Positions 37,018 through 50,229 of a stretch of 64,000 nucleotides of DNA are shown here, one piece after another (within the stretch, counting starts at the first letter, position 1; each line of letters opens with the position of its first letter). The DNA is from Ichthyophonus hoferi (lineage: Eukaryota > Opisthokonta > Ichthyosporea > Ichthyophonida > Ichthyophonidae): NCBI GenBank assembly GCA_002751075.1, contig NAOQ01000188.1, positions 56,144-120,143 of the forward strand. Reading direction: 5' to 3'. The notes below the pieces were generated by a model. That model did not search any database. It had not been told where the DNA came from and saw only the letters and a list, made by a program, of their open reading frames with translations. The position numbers and the translations under genes were made by a program.

Positions 37018-38880
37018 TGGATATTTATAATATATATGAAATTATTTATGCAAGATAATAATATAACTACTGACACTTTCCCTGAATTGAATCTATTTTT
37101 GAATGTTTCACAATCAATGAGTACAAGATTGCCAGCCATGACCACATATTATTCGTATTTATATACCGATGGAGTCTGTGGTAAAAAGATAGAGTGATTC
37201 TAAACAAATCAAATATGAGCTGTCTGACTGCTGATAGTGAAAGATAAAGATACAGATGTTCTATTTGAGAGCATAAATAAATTTTAGTGCAATACATATA
37301 TTGTAGGACGTTATGGGTTGCATACTAACATTGCAATTTCTAAGGTCCTTTGACAACTCAAAACCATCTAGTATTTATAGCTTGCTCCTCTTCCTCCACC
37401 TCTCAAACATTTTAAAAAATAAAAAGTTACGAGTCACTTTTAATTTATCCATTACACTGAGTAAAAGTCTATGTATAAGTAGGTTACGACCTGTGAGGTA
37501 TAATTTATGACTTTTGACCATTAGAAAAAATAACTGGAGTATATATAAATTATCACCTATAATAAACTAGATATAGAATTCTAATAATAACAATAATGTA
37601 TGGAATTGCAAAAAGTACTATTATGCTAATTCAGCTCATAATACGGTAATTATGCTGTGCTCTAATGAGACTAAAGTAAGAAAGTAACTTAGTGAATCAT
37701 TGCATCTCTAATCTATTTAAGCCAATAATTGCATGTGAAACCATAATTAATTCTAAAGTTCCTTTATTTAATCTAATGTGGAATATACCTTACGTTATTA
37801 GAATATAAATACGCCGTAACTATATAGGAGTATAACATAAACAAATGTGAGCAATTTATTATAAGTATAAAGAAATTCAGATATATTCTTCGGGGCTAGC
37901 CGAATCAAATTACGACATCATAATTGATGCCACTAAATTTAATCAACAACATTGACTTTGATTGGTATCTAATTCTAGATTAATCGTCATAATCAGTATT
38001 TTACCACGAATGATCATATTGACGTAATGTTCTACCCTAATTGAATGGTATCAGGTCGGATCACGCCATGCAACCCGATTGTAAATACCAAAAAGGTATA
38101 CGTGTTAGCAACTATCATTCACACTTAATATGATGGAATAAGATAGGATAACGTAATATAATATATATAATATAATATAACTGGATATAAGATAATGCGG
38201 TATGGTAAATATATTATATGACGTGATATAAGGCCATCTTAATGTGACGTAGTTTACAATATCCAAGAATTTATGTAACACCAAAAAAGTAATTTTTCTC
38301 ATTTACCATACGTTATTTTAAGTTTTAATTACAGCATCTCTAGATGTATTTAATAAAACGTTAGTTAAAATGATGTTTGGCGTAAATGACTAGTTATACA
38401 GCTATCAGTATATATTTACCATCTGGAATAGATAGATATGTACAATATAATATTAATTGGCATAATATTACTAGTCCTTATTGCGATTTGCAAATGGTCT
38501 TCTCCAATTAGATAGTAGATCGTAGTTGAAGATTAAGTCCCTATCCAAGGTCTGAGTTTCTCCAGTGACTAGATCAAGAATTTCGATGTGGTAGTCAATC
38601 ATTGTAGTTTCATTAGGACCTCGCTAGTTTTGCTTTATAGATACAAAAATTAGCAATTCAAGGGTTTAATCCAGGATATTAAAGCTTTCTATGTGCTATG
38701 TTAGAATTAGCTCCTGTTTGATGCATGCTAATTCATCGTACGTGTGAAAGTGCTCATGATATTACTTTTTCTATTAATAGCAATTTGCCTAATTAAGGTA
38801 TTAAAATAGCATTGCTACCTGTAAACTTATTTGTTTTGTGCGTAGAAAACTAGACCCTATAAAAATAATATAGCAATTTA
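37018..38880. other. Intergenic, no gene recognised
   Basis: AT-rich with several small unsupported ORFs (up to about 113 codons on the minus strand, overlapping MOCS2B). AATAAA-like sites near 37,275 and 37,560 may serve the MOCS2 transcript. Confidence 0.5.
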
Positions 38881-40145
38881 TGATCGTTCTGGTGACCTAT
38901 CCACAGGCTTCGGGATCTCCAATTGAGTGTTGTATAATAGGACTATATATATGTGTATTATGATATTGTGTAAAAAATATTAAATGAATGCAAAGTTTTT
39001 GTGAGTGTACATGTACACAGGCATACGGCGTTGCCGCATATATCCGGGTGTGCCGGGGCCCGCATGTGTCAGCGGTCAAGGCCTTTATTATTGATTGCAG
39101 TTTGGTTTGCATTCCTACTTATCTCTTTTTTAGGATGGCTCTTTAACCAGCTATCTCCTTGGTGTAACTGCTTATATATCATGTGTTGACAAATCAATCC
39201 ACAGGTTGAAAAAAAATATGCAATGAAATCGTTATGCAACTAAACTAATTTTGAGTTCGATCAAACCTTCTTATTCATCGGTGGCCAACAATCTTGTAAC
39301 ACTCTCCCATTGGCTGGAAACGTTAGAGAGAGCCAACAGAAGAAGAAAGATCGTTACCACATTGGTGCGCTCATATTGAAAAAAAAAAATTCAAACGTGA
39401 TTCAAAATATTTTCTGCCTATGTCTGTTTTTGTAGACGTTTCTTGACGCTTCTCTGATGTAATGGAACCGAACGGCGATATGACGTGTGTTCTTGGGAAC
39501 AAACATCTTGCTGGATAGTCGTACTGCGCTTATGTTGTCTTCATGAAATGGTACTCTCCCAGTGTCGAAGAAAATCTGCTTAGTTGTAGACTTGTCGCTC
39601 ATTAAATGAACTAGATAACTCCCGATGAAATTCAAGTGACAAACTGTATGTTAAATGTTCCTGCTTGCTCTGGCTCTGGCTCTGGCTCTGTTGTAGGCTC
39701 TAGCATCTGGCAGTTGGCGTCTGGCGGCTGGCGGCGAAAGTGTGTGTGGTGTTGCCCAGTTGTTCTTATCTTGGCGTCACTTTGAAGCTGGAAATCTTGA
39801 TTGTTCAAATGCAGGTTTGAAGGCAGTGTGTAAGTATAATAAAATTGAGTGTTCATACGTAGCAGAGTGGCGCAGTGGAAGCGTTCTGGACCCATAGCCC
39901 TATAGCAATCTGCGGTAGTTCTAGTGACTTATTCACAGGCTTCGGAGTCTCCAATTGAGTGTTGTATAATAGGACTATATATATATATTCAAATGTGTGT
40001 ATTGCGATATTGTTTAACAAACATTAGATGAATGCAAGATTTTTGTGAGTGTGCATGTACACAGGCATGCGGGGTTGCTGCATATACTCGGGTGTGCCGG
40101 GGCCCCATATGTGTGAGCGGTCAAAGCCTTAGCGATCTTGTAACA
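38881..40145 (-). mobile_element. Compact, internally deleted Ty1/copia element E with two LTRs
   Basis: Minus-strand layout: 5' LTR about 40,145-39,911 starting TGTTACAAGATCG; a primer-binding-type stretch at 39,903-39,861; an internal segment with a copia RNase H-like piece at 39,635-39,402 (HEDNISAVRLS; NTRHIAVRFHYIREAS); and a 3' LTR 39,301-38,881 starting TGTTACAAGATTG. The LTRs share a block of about 190 bp (GGTGTGCCGGGGCC on plus) but differ in length (about 235 and 420 bp). No clear target-site duplication. Gag, protease, integrase and RT are missing. Broken and, judging by LTR divergence, old. Confidence 0.65.
39861..39903 (+). other. Half initiator-tRNA(Met)-like sequence (copia primer-binding region)
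   Basis: The plus strand reads AGCAGAGTGGCGCAGTGGAA then GCGTTCTGGACCCATAGCCC. This is the 5' half of eukaryotic initiator tRNA-Met through the CAT anticodon, with only a few differences from the common eukaryotic sequence. The 3' half is absent, so it is not a tRNA gene. On the minus strand it sits just inside the 5' LTR of element E, where copia elements place a site complementary to a half tRNA-iMet primer. Confidence 0.65.
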
Positions 40146-43100
40146 AATAGTAGTAATATATATGTTTGGTTGCAATGCATGCCTGGCTGGGGTAAGATTT
40201 AAGTCTTTATTCTAGTTGGACTTGGCGCTCCAGAATCGTTGAAACTTTGAAATGTGGGAAATTATATAATTTGTGATAGAAATTTTTGGAGTTCACATGA
40301 TCGCCCGTAATCGTAACTTCCAATCAAAATTTCTAACCAACAGCCCCTTTAGTCATAAACTCAATAGTACAAGGCGTGGTTGGCAAAATTTTGTATCTGT
40401 TTTTTTATACAGCCACAATAAACAATAACTTGGAGATATTGTCTACATCGTAAAAACAATAGAAAATAAGGCCAGCTATGAAAACATTGAAACTAACTGG
40501 ATTGGAATTGGATGAGGACACGAATTCCCGAAAGATCACAAACTTGTCATGCTTCAAGGATTTACCCCCAACTCTATCTACAATATGCGCAGGCAAATAT
40601 GTTATAATACCATTATCAAGTCAACCAGCCTGATACCATGCCTCTTGGGTATAAAACGACAATGCTCCCGGATACACTATAGCAACCCATAACTAGACCA
40701 CATATTTAAAAATGGCTAGGTATATTACACCAAAACCTAAACCCTTATGAGGATAAGGGCATTTTACCTAAGTATCTATAACCTCTGAGCATAACATTAA
40801 AAATCAATTGAAATTTTATAGCAAACAATAGTTTCATAAATCAGGACCATATATTATACGTCTGTGGCGAAAGAAGATAAAACATCTCGTTAAATATATG
40901 ATTTGATTTTATAATCATAAATTTAATAAATGCAGTTTTTACAGAATCTATGTATCCAATTTGTTTTATTGTAAGACCTAAACGTTTAAGTTAAACAGCT
41001 AGATATGGTTAGATCATTCTTTACTAGAAATATTTTAAAACAGGTCCATGCACGGTTTAGTCCACAGTATTTTTATATTCTATCATCTAGATCATGTTTA
41101 GAAATCTTTAGCTAATCCTATTTAGTTTATGACAAGTCAAATTACACAATTATTAGCAACTCTATAGATAATAGATACCTCACTGTTCCGGGTTTTTGAA
41201 GTACAGTCAAGGCTAATTTCGGTAGTTAGCACAAAATCATAATTAACAGAATAATTTCAAATGAATTATGGCACCATTAAGAACTAAGGGCCTTTGTTCT
41301 TCAAACACTAAGCCAGGCATACAAATACACAACCTCACAGATGATACGTGCTTCTACGTCATTAAAACTAGATCAACAAACTTTTTTAATGCTATTATGT
41401 AAAAATATTGTACTATCATCGCTTGAAAAAAATGTCAACAGTGAAATACATTTTTTTGCATAATATAATTGCCATGCAACGAGAAAACTACCATTTATAA
41501 AGATAATTGACCATGTTTAACTATTACTGCACCGATAACTTTTGGTAGATACATGGCAGAGACTAAAGCACATGTATATGAATATAAAAACTATCACGTA
41601 GTTGACTTTATTTAAAAAATAATATATCTACCATATATATATTATAATGGCTGACTATATCAATAGTATTTAAAAGAAATAGTCCTAGATTACTTCTGCA
41701 AATCAAAGTTAGTTGAGAAAATGATTATGATAATAGATTAACTCCATTGCATTATTTGCATTATGTTAGAAATTTTCTTTTTACTCCCAGAATATGCCTA
41801 TTCTTACTTCATAGACATATTATTCTCTTAATGTTTCTTTTTTCGCAAGTCATACAAGTTATTTTTCACCAGGGGTGCCGTGCTTATTTTATTACACAAT
41901 ATATATTTTAATTATGCTAATCACCAAATTTGATATAATCAGGTATCAGCAGTTGATACAAACATGATAAAAACCAAAAACAAAACTTGCGTACACACAG
42001 ACATAAGATTATTGATGAATAGACAAAATGGTGAACAGGCTATTATAGATCAATTTCAAGTTCTCAAAAAAACAAACATATATAGTTTCCAATGTTTTAT
42101 TGGACACTGTATATGTGTATTTAAATTATATAGTATTTTAATTTATTCAATGCTTAATCAATTTATAATATATAAATTCATTTCATTGTTATTATACGAA
42201 TTTTGGAGGAATGAACAAAAAATCTGGATTAAAGGTAGATACACTTGCGGGCATATTGAATAATTAACAGAATTTTACGTTGTATATTTAAAAATTAATG
42301 TAGACTTAGTAGCAATATTTTTATTATATTCATTTAACTAATTTTAGAATCAACTAATGATATAATAAGGGATGTATTATTTACAACACAATCTAACTTA
42401 CGATGCAAAGAATTTGAAAATTAATTAACCTCAACTTTATATCACTTAAAGTCTATTCAAATGTTGCTGAGATAATCATAATTAGTATACACTTACTAAA
42501 AATTAGTTACTATTTGTGTATCTTTCTAGACATTGCTATTGTACGCATGTTTCAAGATGTGACATTCTATTGAAGGGCATATGTGTAACAGACCTATTAT
42601 ATTAATATAGAATATAAGGTAGTAGCCATAAATTCGATAACTAAATTATGTTGAGATATATATACACATATGCTTGACTGAAAAATATAAAACGTATACA
42701 TATAGTATTTTGTACATGTAACATTTACATGAATTAAAATTGACAATCTATATGAACACTATGTACATAAACACATACAAAATGAGTATTTCAACAGATA
42801 ATAACATAAGATGGGGCTAACAAAACATAAAAAGTAATCAATTAAATAATGCTTAGACCACTACTATAAAGGACTGTATGCTACATCACAGGCATATGAA
42901 AATTTTTTATTGTACTATGGAAAATTTTAAATACAATTATGTTTAGAGTAACCTCTCTATAAATGTATTCATCACCCTTTCAAAATTGCTTCAATTTACA
43001 TGTCCGTATATACAATACTTCAATACAATTGACCATTTGTTAGGTTGAACTTCCATATATACTCACACTCAGTGATTATACATAGACTAGCATATTCCCA

Positions 43101-44980
43101 AACTATATTCTCTTAGTTGTTTTAATCTACAAGAACCTTTCTAAATGCTATTAATTTTCCACCAGGGTGCCAGTGTTGATCCAAGTAGTCTTGTAATACC
43201 ATCAGTTTTTGTAAACATTTTTTGGGGATAATTTTTAAAAAGGTATTACTTCCATACACTTAATGGTGTACATTTTTCTCATAATTTGTTAAATGATCTA
43301 TACATCACTGACAGGTTCTATGTGCGAACTTTAATTTTTATTTAGCTATAGCATGAATGCAAATAATTTAGTTACTCTGGTGAATTTCAGTCCGTGTAAT
43401 TATTATCTTACCCATTATGTATGGATGGCAGCTGCAACTACTGTTAGTTAATTTGGACCAACTGTTTTATCACCCATTGCGCTGTATGTATGTAGCCCTT
43501 TATTCGATAGTTATCACGTCAACAAGAACGGTTTACGGGAAAAATACATATTTTTTACAAATGCTAGGGCATTCATTCTAACATAATAATGTCTTGTAGC
43601 TTATCAAATTAAAATATAATATTATTTATACAGGAGCCCTTATAAAACTATCTTTTATCGACACTATTTACTTGAAAAACATTAGGGATTCTTTCCCCTT
43701 AAAAAATGATTAGCAGTCAATAATAGATACAAGCATATATGTTCATAATTCAAATTTCAGTTTAGTGACACCTAATTATAGAGCTTTCCAAGTATTCAGT
43801 GCTGTTTTCTAGGCTAAGACAAAAATAAGAATAGTTGGAACGTTTCAATTGTAATGAAACTAAAGACAATAGAAACATAGCCTTGACCAGGGACTATGTA
43901 TATGTTCCTATCAGGGGCTTAGATCATAACGCATACCTTGCAAATCCACATTTTCTTACACATATAGTTGCTGCAATAATATATATGTATACTGTTACAA
44001 GATTATTCATTTTATCTTCACAATTAAAGAAAAAAACTTTAGTAGCCAAATCGGGAATGCTATCATCTACACTCAGTATAGATCAATATATGGATTCAAA
44101 AGTTTCACCAAATGCCAGTAACTGAGAATTTAGAAACATAAATTCAACATTATTTAGGCTAGTTTTCAGTTAGTGAGAACAAGAAAAGATACGATCTTAT
44201 TTAAGAGATTGAACACCTTTTCAATACGGACACCAGAGTTTTAACAGAAGTTAAAACTAAAGAGCAAGAGAAACACTTAGTATTTTCGCCTTAATTTCAA
44301 ACAACCTATTTAAAAATAATATTGCTATGATATGTATGACGCGGTCAGCTATCTTACTACCTGGTACCTTTTTGGGATGTAGTAGTCTAATCTTCATATT
44401 TAAAGAGTGGAATACTTGCCAGTGGTCTTTTGTAAATAGTCAAACTTCCCTGTAGATGCACAATTTATCATGTTGAATACAAAAACCAAATGATTATTGG
44501 TAATTCTAGGATACATCAACAATACCCTATACAATTAATTTATATTATTATTCCATTCTCCTTTGGCAAAGCCCAATGATAAATAAACTTATGAAGTCCA
44601 GAAAAGAACACCACACTTCCCTATGTGAATCAATCACAATAAAAAATTATCTGCCCCATATGTTTAGCTCCCCTACCTATATCAATTCATTTACCGTTCA
44701 GTCAAGCAGCCATATTTCGTTTTTGTAAAAACAAAGAAAACCTGAACTACATTCGTCCCCATTTATTGTGTTTTTTAAAGAGTAATATATATATTTCTTT
44801 TCAAGATATCCATGGCACAAATAAAGGAACTAACTGAACACCATCCTACTATATTTCAATAATTCATTATCAACATTTACCAGGTACTAGTGTACACAAC
44901 AAATACACAAGTCATTAAAGTTTCCAAGCATAGCAGCAATTCGTGGTGAACAAACAATCGTTCATACGGACCACATTTAT
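40146..44980. other. Long AT-rich intergenic stretch
   Basis: No exon with recognisable homology on either strand. The longest ORFs (41964-42263 and 43835-44125 plus; 40405-40596 minus) are lysine/asparagine/isoleucine-rich as expected of AT-rich noise. Confidence 0.6.
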
Positions 44981-45851
44981 TTATTGCTGCATGGCATCAG
45001 CGTTCTTGGCCTTCTCGTTGGTACGGTTCTTACGGGCAAGGATGGAGTTACGATCCTTGTCGAGGTGAAGCTTAACGATCTCAACCTGCACATACAACAA
45101 TGTTAGAAATTGATTTGGTAATAATAATCGAGATGAAACAAAAATACTAACAAAAATCAACACATTAAACAACAAAAACAAATAATAATTACCTTGGAGG
45201 CATCGATACCGATGTCAACGGTGGCACCGTTGGCCTTCTCGCGCTGGATGCGCTCGATGTGAATAACCCACTTACGGCGGTAAACCTCAGTCACCTTACC
45301 AGTCTGGCCTTTGAAGCGACCGCGAGTAACGGTGACCTCATCATCCTTGCGGACAGGCATAGACCTGATTAAATCATAGTAAATAACCAATTTGCTCACA
45401 AGGCATGCCTCTCCCACCAGTCAAAATTTTAAAATGTTCACCTTTACAAAGGAATATCACACTACCGTCCACTCCCTTCCCCAAATTTAACAAACGCCTT
45501 CCGGCTACATGGCAGTCCCAACCCTTAGGATCAAAGGTTCATCCCTCCGATGTCTCAACCACCTCCCTTCATTACTAGTCAAACTGAATATAACTTCTTA
45601 AGAATATAGACCAAGAAAAAAATTATATTTTATTGTACTACACTACCGAAAATGGTATGGCAAAGTTTAAATTGATAATATAAAGAACTTTCATGTTAAT
45701 GTCATGTCAATTACCTAACGTTGTACTTGGTCCTGAGCTCCTTGGAGAGAGGAGAGCTCATGAGTTTGCGACGAACGCTGGAAGGGGCAGAGAAATGAGC
45801 CTTGCGGCTTTTACGCCTGGATGAGGACACGTCAAGGTTGAACTTTGCCAT
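44981..45851 (-). CDS. RPL26: 60S ribosomal protein L26 (uL24), 137 aa
   Basis: Three minus-strand exons (45851-45715, 45364-45193, 45085-44981) join in phase to 137 residues. uL24 binds 23S/25S-type rRNA near the exit tunnel of the large subunit. The sequence shows the canonical start [30 protein letters not shown], a KOW motif ([19 protein letters not shown], about residues 54-72) and the lysine-rich end. Codon usage is visibly more GC-rich than the flanks, as expected for a highly expressed gene. The introns are 350 and 107 bases. The flanking region upstream of the ATG is pyrimidine-rich on the coding strand. Confidence 0.97.
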
Positions 45852-48090
45852 TTTCAACAGCCCTCTCTAAGGAGATAAATGACAAGGGAAGAAAGAGATA
45901 CAACCGGCAATCACCCCCGACTATTGTCCATCCATTCTGTCGCATTATCACGCCCTAGTGGTACAACCTGCGACACACTGCGACAGCTTTTTTACATGCA
46001 TTTTATTGGCTGCTTCGCAAGCGCGCGTCGAAATTATGTCAGAGCCATGTGACCTATTAATTAGGTTTACACAAATATAATGAGGTAATGCTAGGAGGGA
46101 GTAGATTGGCGGGTATTATCAGATTAGTTATCATAACACGGTTCCAGTATTTATAAGTATAGTTTATAGATTATTTTATCATATCATAATGTATCGTACG
46201 CCTAAATTATAGCACAGTGTTGGGGATGGTAGGTGAGGTTCTTTATAGAAGATTAATATAGGTGCCGGAATTACTATGCTACTGAATTATCCACGATACG
46301 TGCGTCAGTATAAGTTTATATGTACACCAGTGTTTATATATGCCTAGTTATTTAGGCTTACGAGTGTGCTTTTTTGATTCTGAACGTGGTATATGTATTC
46401 CAGTATTCCAATGCTTGCAGTAATTTTCACAGCATTATATATATGCGCATGTGTAAAAGGTCATTTTAAGTATCGGTTGTTTGAGGTAAGACTTACCCCC
46501 GTGCCAACCTTTTAGTTTTACACTTCGTAACTTTGAAAGTTTTTGTGTAATAATATTCCACATCACATGCTCATTTTTAGTTAGTCCTTAGTGTCCTTAT
46601 GTAGGGGCTTTTATTCAAATCAAGTATATATGACGATATTTCTAAGGGTTTTTGATATGCAGCCTTATTTTTTATCCCTCTATTGGCCATTTCTTGTTTC
46701 ACTGGGGCTTAGAGTGTCTCTTGAAGGAGAGGTATTGAAAATAGTGTCGATTACTGCCGAAGAAGATAGCTGAGAAGGCGTCAACCGACATATACCATTT
46801 TTTTGTTCGGTTGCTAGCATAGTCTAAAGATATAGATTAAAATAAAAAGAACCCCATATGTATTTAGAAAGGCTTATATTTGTACTTGACTAGCACCACC
46901 TATTTATGTCATGATAATATAATCATTATTTATATTCGTCTCTGTCATAAACATTATTGTTGGTAATATATTCTTCCGATAATGGATAGAGGGTATTGTC
47001 TCAACCCAGAAGCCAAAAAGAAGTGGAACTGTTTATTATCTACATGTATTATTATTTGTTATCTCTGTACTATTAATTATATTGTAGAGATAACCATTGT
47101 CTTATTAATAAGATTGATAAGGTAGAAATATAACTGGAAAAATGTGGGGATTGATGGGAGCAAAAAAGTGTACTGTATCACCCTGTAAATGTAAATGATT
47201 AGGAATTAGATTGAGCCACCTATGTTTAGGCTTGATGGGCGCGTGATCGCCACTGAATCCATCTATTTGTATCAGTCATAGGCTTGGTTTTTTTGTTTCT
47301 TATCAATCATTTTAATTTTTATAATTAACTTTGAAATGTGAAGGAATTGGGTAAGTGTATTATGTTTATTTGGACTTGGTACTGTTCATAGGACGACAAC
47401 CAAGTTGGGGCTAAATGTTCTACCAAATATAAAACCACATTCCACACGCGTAAGAGATTACCGTCAAATATATTAGATCATATATATATTTCGCGGTGAG
47501 CATACAAGCCTTTGCTAATAATCAAGACTATTAATAATAAAGGTTACCTACCTAGTAGAGGATGGTATAAATAACGTATGAGTATATTTAGTCATCATTT
47601 TCATATTATATCATTTCCCATTGAGTGTATGGCGTGAGTACCGGTTTCCAAACCATCCATTACCGATGTTTTCATATTTTTAATTGGTGGATGGTCCCTG
47701 ACCAATGGCCCCAGGTCTTTCCCTTTTTAGTCTTTTGCCACATGATTGGCTAATTGCTTAATTTTATAGCCAATTAGTATACCCAACTTGTACGTTTCTC
47801 ATTGAAGAGGATCAATTAATCTAGTTCTTTGTGGTAGTGCTACTCAATAAGAGGGGATCCAGTGCCGATGTAGCCAACTACTAGATTTCCCTTATTACAT
47901 TAGATATGATATTTAATTACTAATAAATAAACTTTATCTGAAAACCATTCCATTCAGTTCAGATAGACTACACAACCAAAGCAGACAATCTCTATATGCA
48001 ATTCCGCTACCATTACACGATCGCCATTATAGTTATTGTTATGGTCTGTACTATATATTTGATTCATACCAATACCTTAATAAGATATCA
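45852..48090. other. Intergenic region 5' of RPL26
   Basis: Contains the presumed RPL26 promoter (a GC-richer segment at about 45,960-46,040) and otherwise AT-rich sequence. A 60-codon ORF (46591-46773 plus) is unsupported. Confidence 0.5.
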
Positions 48091-48150
48091 CACTGCATGG
48101 CCAGCACCAAGATGATCTTCAATGTTACAGTGGAAGAATGTCATGTCCAC
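48091..48150 (-). pseudogene. Multicopper oxidase fragment (C-terminal copper-binding motif)
   Basis: The minus strand reads VDMTFFHCNIEDHLGAGHAV, which follows the C-terminal copper signature of laccase/Fet3-type multicopper oxidases (HCHIxxHxxxGL/M). The second His of the HCH triplet is Asn and the axial Leu/Met position is His, so it would not bind copper normally. Sequence upstream on the same strand (48,150-48,750) has no long open frame and only faint resemblance, so this is a decayed gene piece. The short match limits certainty. Confidence 0.4.
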
Positions 48151-48853
48151 CAATTGATACTACAGGGTAACATGTCTAAGAATCAGGGGACACAACATAG
48201 AGCCCACAACCACTAAGCCATATATGGTCCTCATATATGGTCAAAGCACCGATTACAACAAATAGCCTCATTCACTGCCTAGAAGAAACATAGTTTTCTT
48301 TGCTAGTCAGGGTAATGACCCTTGTGCTATGATCTATGTCCCATAACCAGATAATTTCAATCTTTAGCAAGTGTTATTGGCAGATTGCATTTGAAAAAAT
48401 TGGCGGTGTATGCTCCTACTCCCAGTCATTGCACCTGTTATTTCCTCTCATATTTAGATACAATATCATATCATGCTCGATCAAGAGCTAGTTATACCCT
48501 CCTAACAAGCATTCATAGTGAAAGGCGACAGACCTCTGGGTGTATTGATGGACTCTTATAGAGCCCTAGAGGGTTGGCTGACTAGTCTTACCATTTCCGA
48601 TTGGTTGATTCATACTTGGACTTAAAGCTTTTCATTGTGTCCCTCATGATCATCGGAGCTGCCCAGAGCTCTTTCTTCCTTTGTTTATTACAAACTACAG
48701 ACGACTCATTTTTTGTTCTTTATGAATCTCACCAGAGTGGGTATCGATGGCCTCTCAGGAAATAGTATTAATACATATAAATACAACATACATACATGCA
48801 CGCCCTGTATAATATAGGCATACTCTTGAGCAAGTAGTAATACATGCGAACGT

Positions 48854-50195
48854 CTAATTTCCGTTCAAACTATGTAATGCATCTTTCGCAGCGTGGAAGA
48901 TTATATTGCGGATCTGAAGCTTGTCTTCCTTATTGGTGTGATACGGTGATAACTTACGGAACTCCTATATAGAGGGAAGAATAGATAAATACAAAAGTGG
49001 GGAAAGGAGATAAAGGGGTGTTGAGTAATTGGCTAGGAAGTTGCATGTACATAGTATATATAGAGAGATAGATCTAGTTTAGTATTATGAGATGACATCA
49101 GAATGTGTGATTTCGTAGAAAAATCAATTACGAATAGGATAGGATAGGGAATAGTGGTGGGATGAACAATGACAGTCAAATGTAAATACGTATGCGCCAT
49201 TCATATCCGAATAGAACCAATAGGAGCAGACGACATGAAAATGATAGAATAATAAGAATAGGAAAATAGAAATAGATTAGGAGGTAGGAGGGGGAGGGGA
49301 GGAGGGAAGGAGGGAAATATGAACAAGCACATTAATTGGTCGGGCTGTCAGTGAGGCATCATGATACGTGAATTAAGCATCTATAGATAATGGGCTAGAG
49401 AGAAGGCGATCTTACATTGGTTACTTTGATACACTCCTCTACGTTCTCAGGACACACAAAGTCTTCAGCTATCTTGATACATGAGACATAGTTACGAACC
49501 TAGAGTAGGGATATTCGTAGATAATAGATAATGGTGGTATAGTCGGAGCTATAATTAGCAATGATATTGTTACTAGTTAAGGCAGTAGGGGGGTGAATAT
49601 AGTCTTACAAACAACAGTAGTACTGTTGGTAGGGTAGTATGATAGTAAAACAAAAATATGATCGTACGATAGCACAGGAGTAAATTAGTATGCATTATAT
49701 TATGTTATTATGTACGGAAATATGCATGTATATTTCTCTGCATAGTAGTATGATAGATAGTACGAGAGTATATATATAAATGCACATATACACATGTACA
49801 CTCCCATGATAATGACTCCACACATATGCTACAGTGTAGCCATACATACTTGATGAGGTGCCCCAGCAGGTATTATAACAGCCTCCCCTAGACGTTGCTG
49901 AATAAAGAAGGCCTTAATACCCCTCCTGCACACCATCAATCAGTGCCATGCACATGCCACCCAATAGGATGGACTGTGATGACGATGAATAGGTAGATAG
50001 GGCCAAGGGATAGCAACATACATAGCAATAACAATAAAGACCGACAGAGAGAGAAAACAGGTAGAGAGAAGGATAAGTACAGTATAAGGACTACCAGGCA
50101 GAGAAGAAGACAGCAACATAAACATCGATAGGCCGAAAGCTTTCTCTATATGTATACATATGAATAGGATGGTGGATAGAGGGATATATATATAT

Positions 50196-50229
<34 letters not shown>

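Noticed and set aside
39861-39903. tRNA-iMet gene
   Set aside because: Only the 5' half matches; no T-arm or acceptor 3' strand follows, and the position suits a copia primer site.
38881-40145. CRISPR-like or satellite direct repeats
   Set aside because: Two long copies flanking retroelement sequence; no short regularly spaced repeats, and the genome is eukaryotic.
41964-44125. ORFs of 96-99 codons in the AT-rich intergenic region
   Set aside because: Composition is that expected of AT-rich noise, with no recognisable motif and no copy elsewhere in the window.
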